A DNA stretch of 64,000 nucleotides, taken from positions 62,001 through 126,000 of the forward strand of contig NZ_SSNL01000005.1 of the NCBI RefSeq assembly GCF_007004735.1, given 5' to 3'. Under the pieces are notes generated by a model. The model made no database searches and had not been told where the DNA came from. It worked only from the letters and a program-made list of their open reading frames with translations. Source of the stretch: Salinigranum halophilum (GTDB lineage: Archaea; Halobacteriota; Halobacteria; Halobacteriales; Haloferacaceae). How positions within the stretch are numbered: the stretch's first letter is position 1; each line of letters opens with the position of its first letter. The translations under genes and the position numbers were made by a program. This document shows, piece after piece, positions 63,532 to 64,000 of the stretch.

Positions 63532-64000
63532 CTGTCCATGGACGCGAGGAGACGCCACTTCATCTGCACTGATTCGGGTCCAGTTAGCGCATACGAGGAC
63601 TGGGAAGTTTGGCCGACTGGTTCTTCGCCCAGAGAATATTGAACGCGTTCAAGTACGAATGAAGCTTGATTACAAGGTATGGACCAACAAAGAGAGCATA
63701 GAGGCTTACAACCCAGAGGCTAGGAAGTGCAGGCGGTGTTTTTATTCAGCCAATATAATTTTAGACAAAAGTCGTCGGGGGGCAGAGTCAGAGCCGGCCC
63801 AATCACAGAGCAAAACATCGAGATGTATTGGAATTTGAACACTTCAATGTATTATGAGTACTATCCTCTGGCCTTGATGTGAGATAACTGATTACGCTGG
63901 GCGAATTTCTGGTCAATTTGTTTTGACCACCCTAGATTAACAGCAACAAACAACGCTACCAAATCCACTGAAACTGCACACCATTACTAACTTTGCCCAC
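63532..64000. other. AT-rich end of window, no gene identified
   Basis: Coding periodicity is absent and AT content rises sharply after about 63640. The ATT-rich tail could be a promoter region or replication-associated sequence of the element, but nothing specific is recognised. Confidence 0.5.

Larger units (their letters stand above)
49500..64000. mobile_element. Integrated conjugative-type element (right end beyond window)
   Basis: From about 49.5 kb GC falls, third positions become mixed, and gene content changes to conjugation-type membrane proteins, VirB4-like ATPase, VapBC, a DUF932-like plasmid protein, an extra TFB and a secreted nuclease. No integrase, att repeat or tRNA was identified inside the window, so the left boundary is set by composition only and the right end is unseen. 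Confidence 0.6.

Noticed and set aside
63101-63838. A 245-residue plus-strand frame at the right end
   Set aside because: It is antisense to the SWIM gene and its promoter module and continues into non-coding AT-rich sequence without coding bias.
64-64000. CRISPR arrays or cas genes
   Set aside because: No regularly spaced repeats of the expected length or Cas motifs were seen on either strand.

Overview
The window looks like the chromosome of an extreme halophilic archaeon (class Halobacteria). GC content is high with a strong preference for G or C at third codon positions, proteins are acidic, twin-arginine signals and lipoboxes are common, many genes have a TATA box about 27 nt before the start codon (leaderless transcripts), and archaeal genes such as rpoP, rpl37ae, pfdB, pth2, truD, a Pcc1 subunit, TFB and phosphomevalonate decarboxylase are present. 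The genus cannot be fixed from the sequence alone.

Positions 1-17.6 kb are mostly core genome: a ThiR-like regulator and dCTP deaminase, an information-processing run (pth2-truD-DUF2103-rpl37ae-rpoP-pcc1-pfdB-DUF3194), a DUF2070 membrane protein, the GMP synthase glutaminase subunit, a PAS histidine kinase, an exported 5'-nucleotidase lipoprotein, a LeuA/CimA-family synthase and many small zinc-binding proteins. A tRNA-Ser(CGA) lies on the minus strand near 18.15 kb, followed by a lipoprotein built from two tandem ferritin-like domains.

Positions 20.4-29.4 kb hold a histidine phosphatase, the mevalonate-pathway decarboxylase, and a compact B12-dependent diol/glycerol dehydratase locus: PduO-type cobalamin adenosyltransferase, PduCDE, a divergent two-subunit reactivase, and a stand-alone DUF336 protein resembling the C-terminal half of PduO. 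No microcompartment shell genes or downstream pdu enzymes are seen. Positions 30.4-33.9 kb encode a Tat-exported PhoX-type phosphatase carrying both a cohesin-like module and a C-terminal dockerin, next to a surface protein with its own cohesin-like module, which suggests an archaeal cell-surface docking system. A branched-chain amino acid type ABC transporter operon (livJHMGF, minus strand) and several membrane and regulatory proteins follow to 49.5 kb.

From about 49.5 kb to the end the base composition drops and the content changes to an integrated, apparently conjugative element: VirB2-like, VirB6-like and VirB4-like proteins, a large secreted membrane-anchored protein, a VapBC pair, a DUF932-like plasmid protein, a mobile-element TFB, a secreted thermonuclease and a SWIM zinc-finger protein. 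Three minus-strand genes in this element (the DUF932-like gene, tfb, and the SWIM gene) share an almost identical promoter module: a TATA box followed at once by a GC-rich inverted repeat and a conserved TGCGGGGC tail. This points to a private regulon of the element, possibly controlled through its own TFB. Neither an integrase nor the right boundary is in the window.
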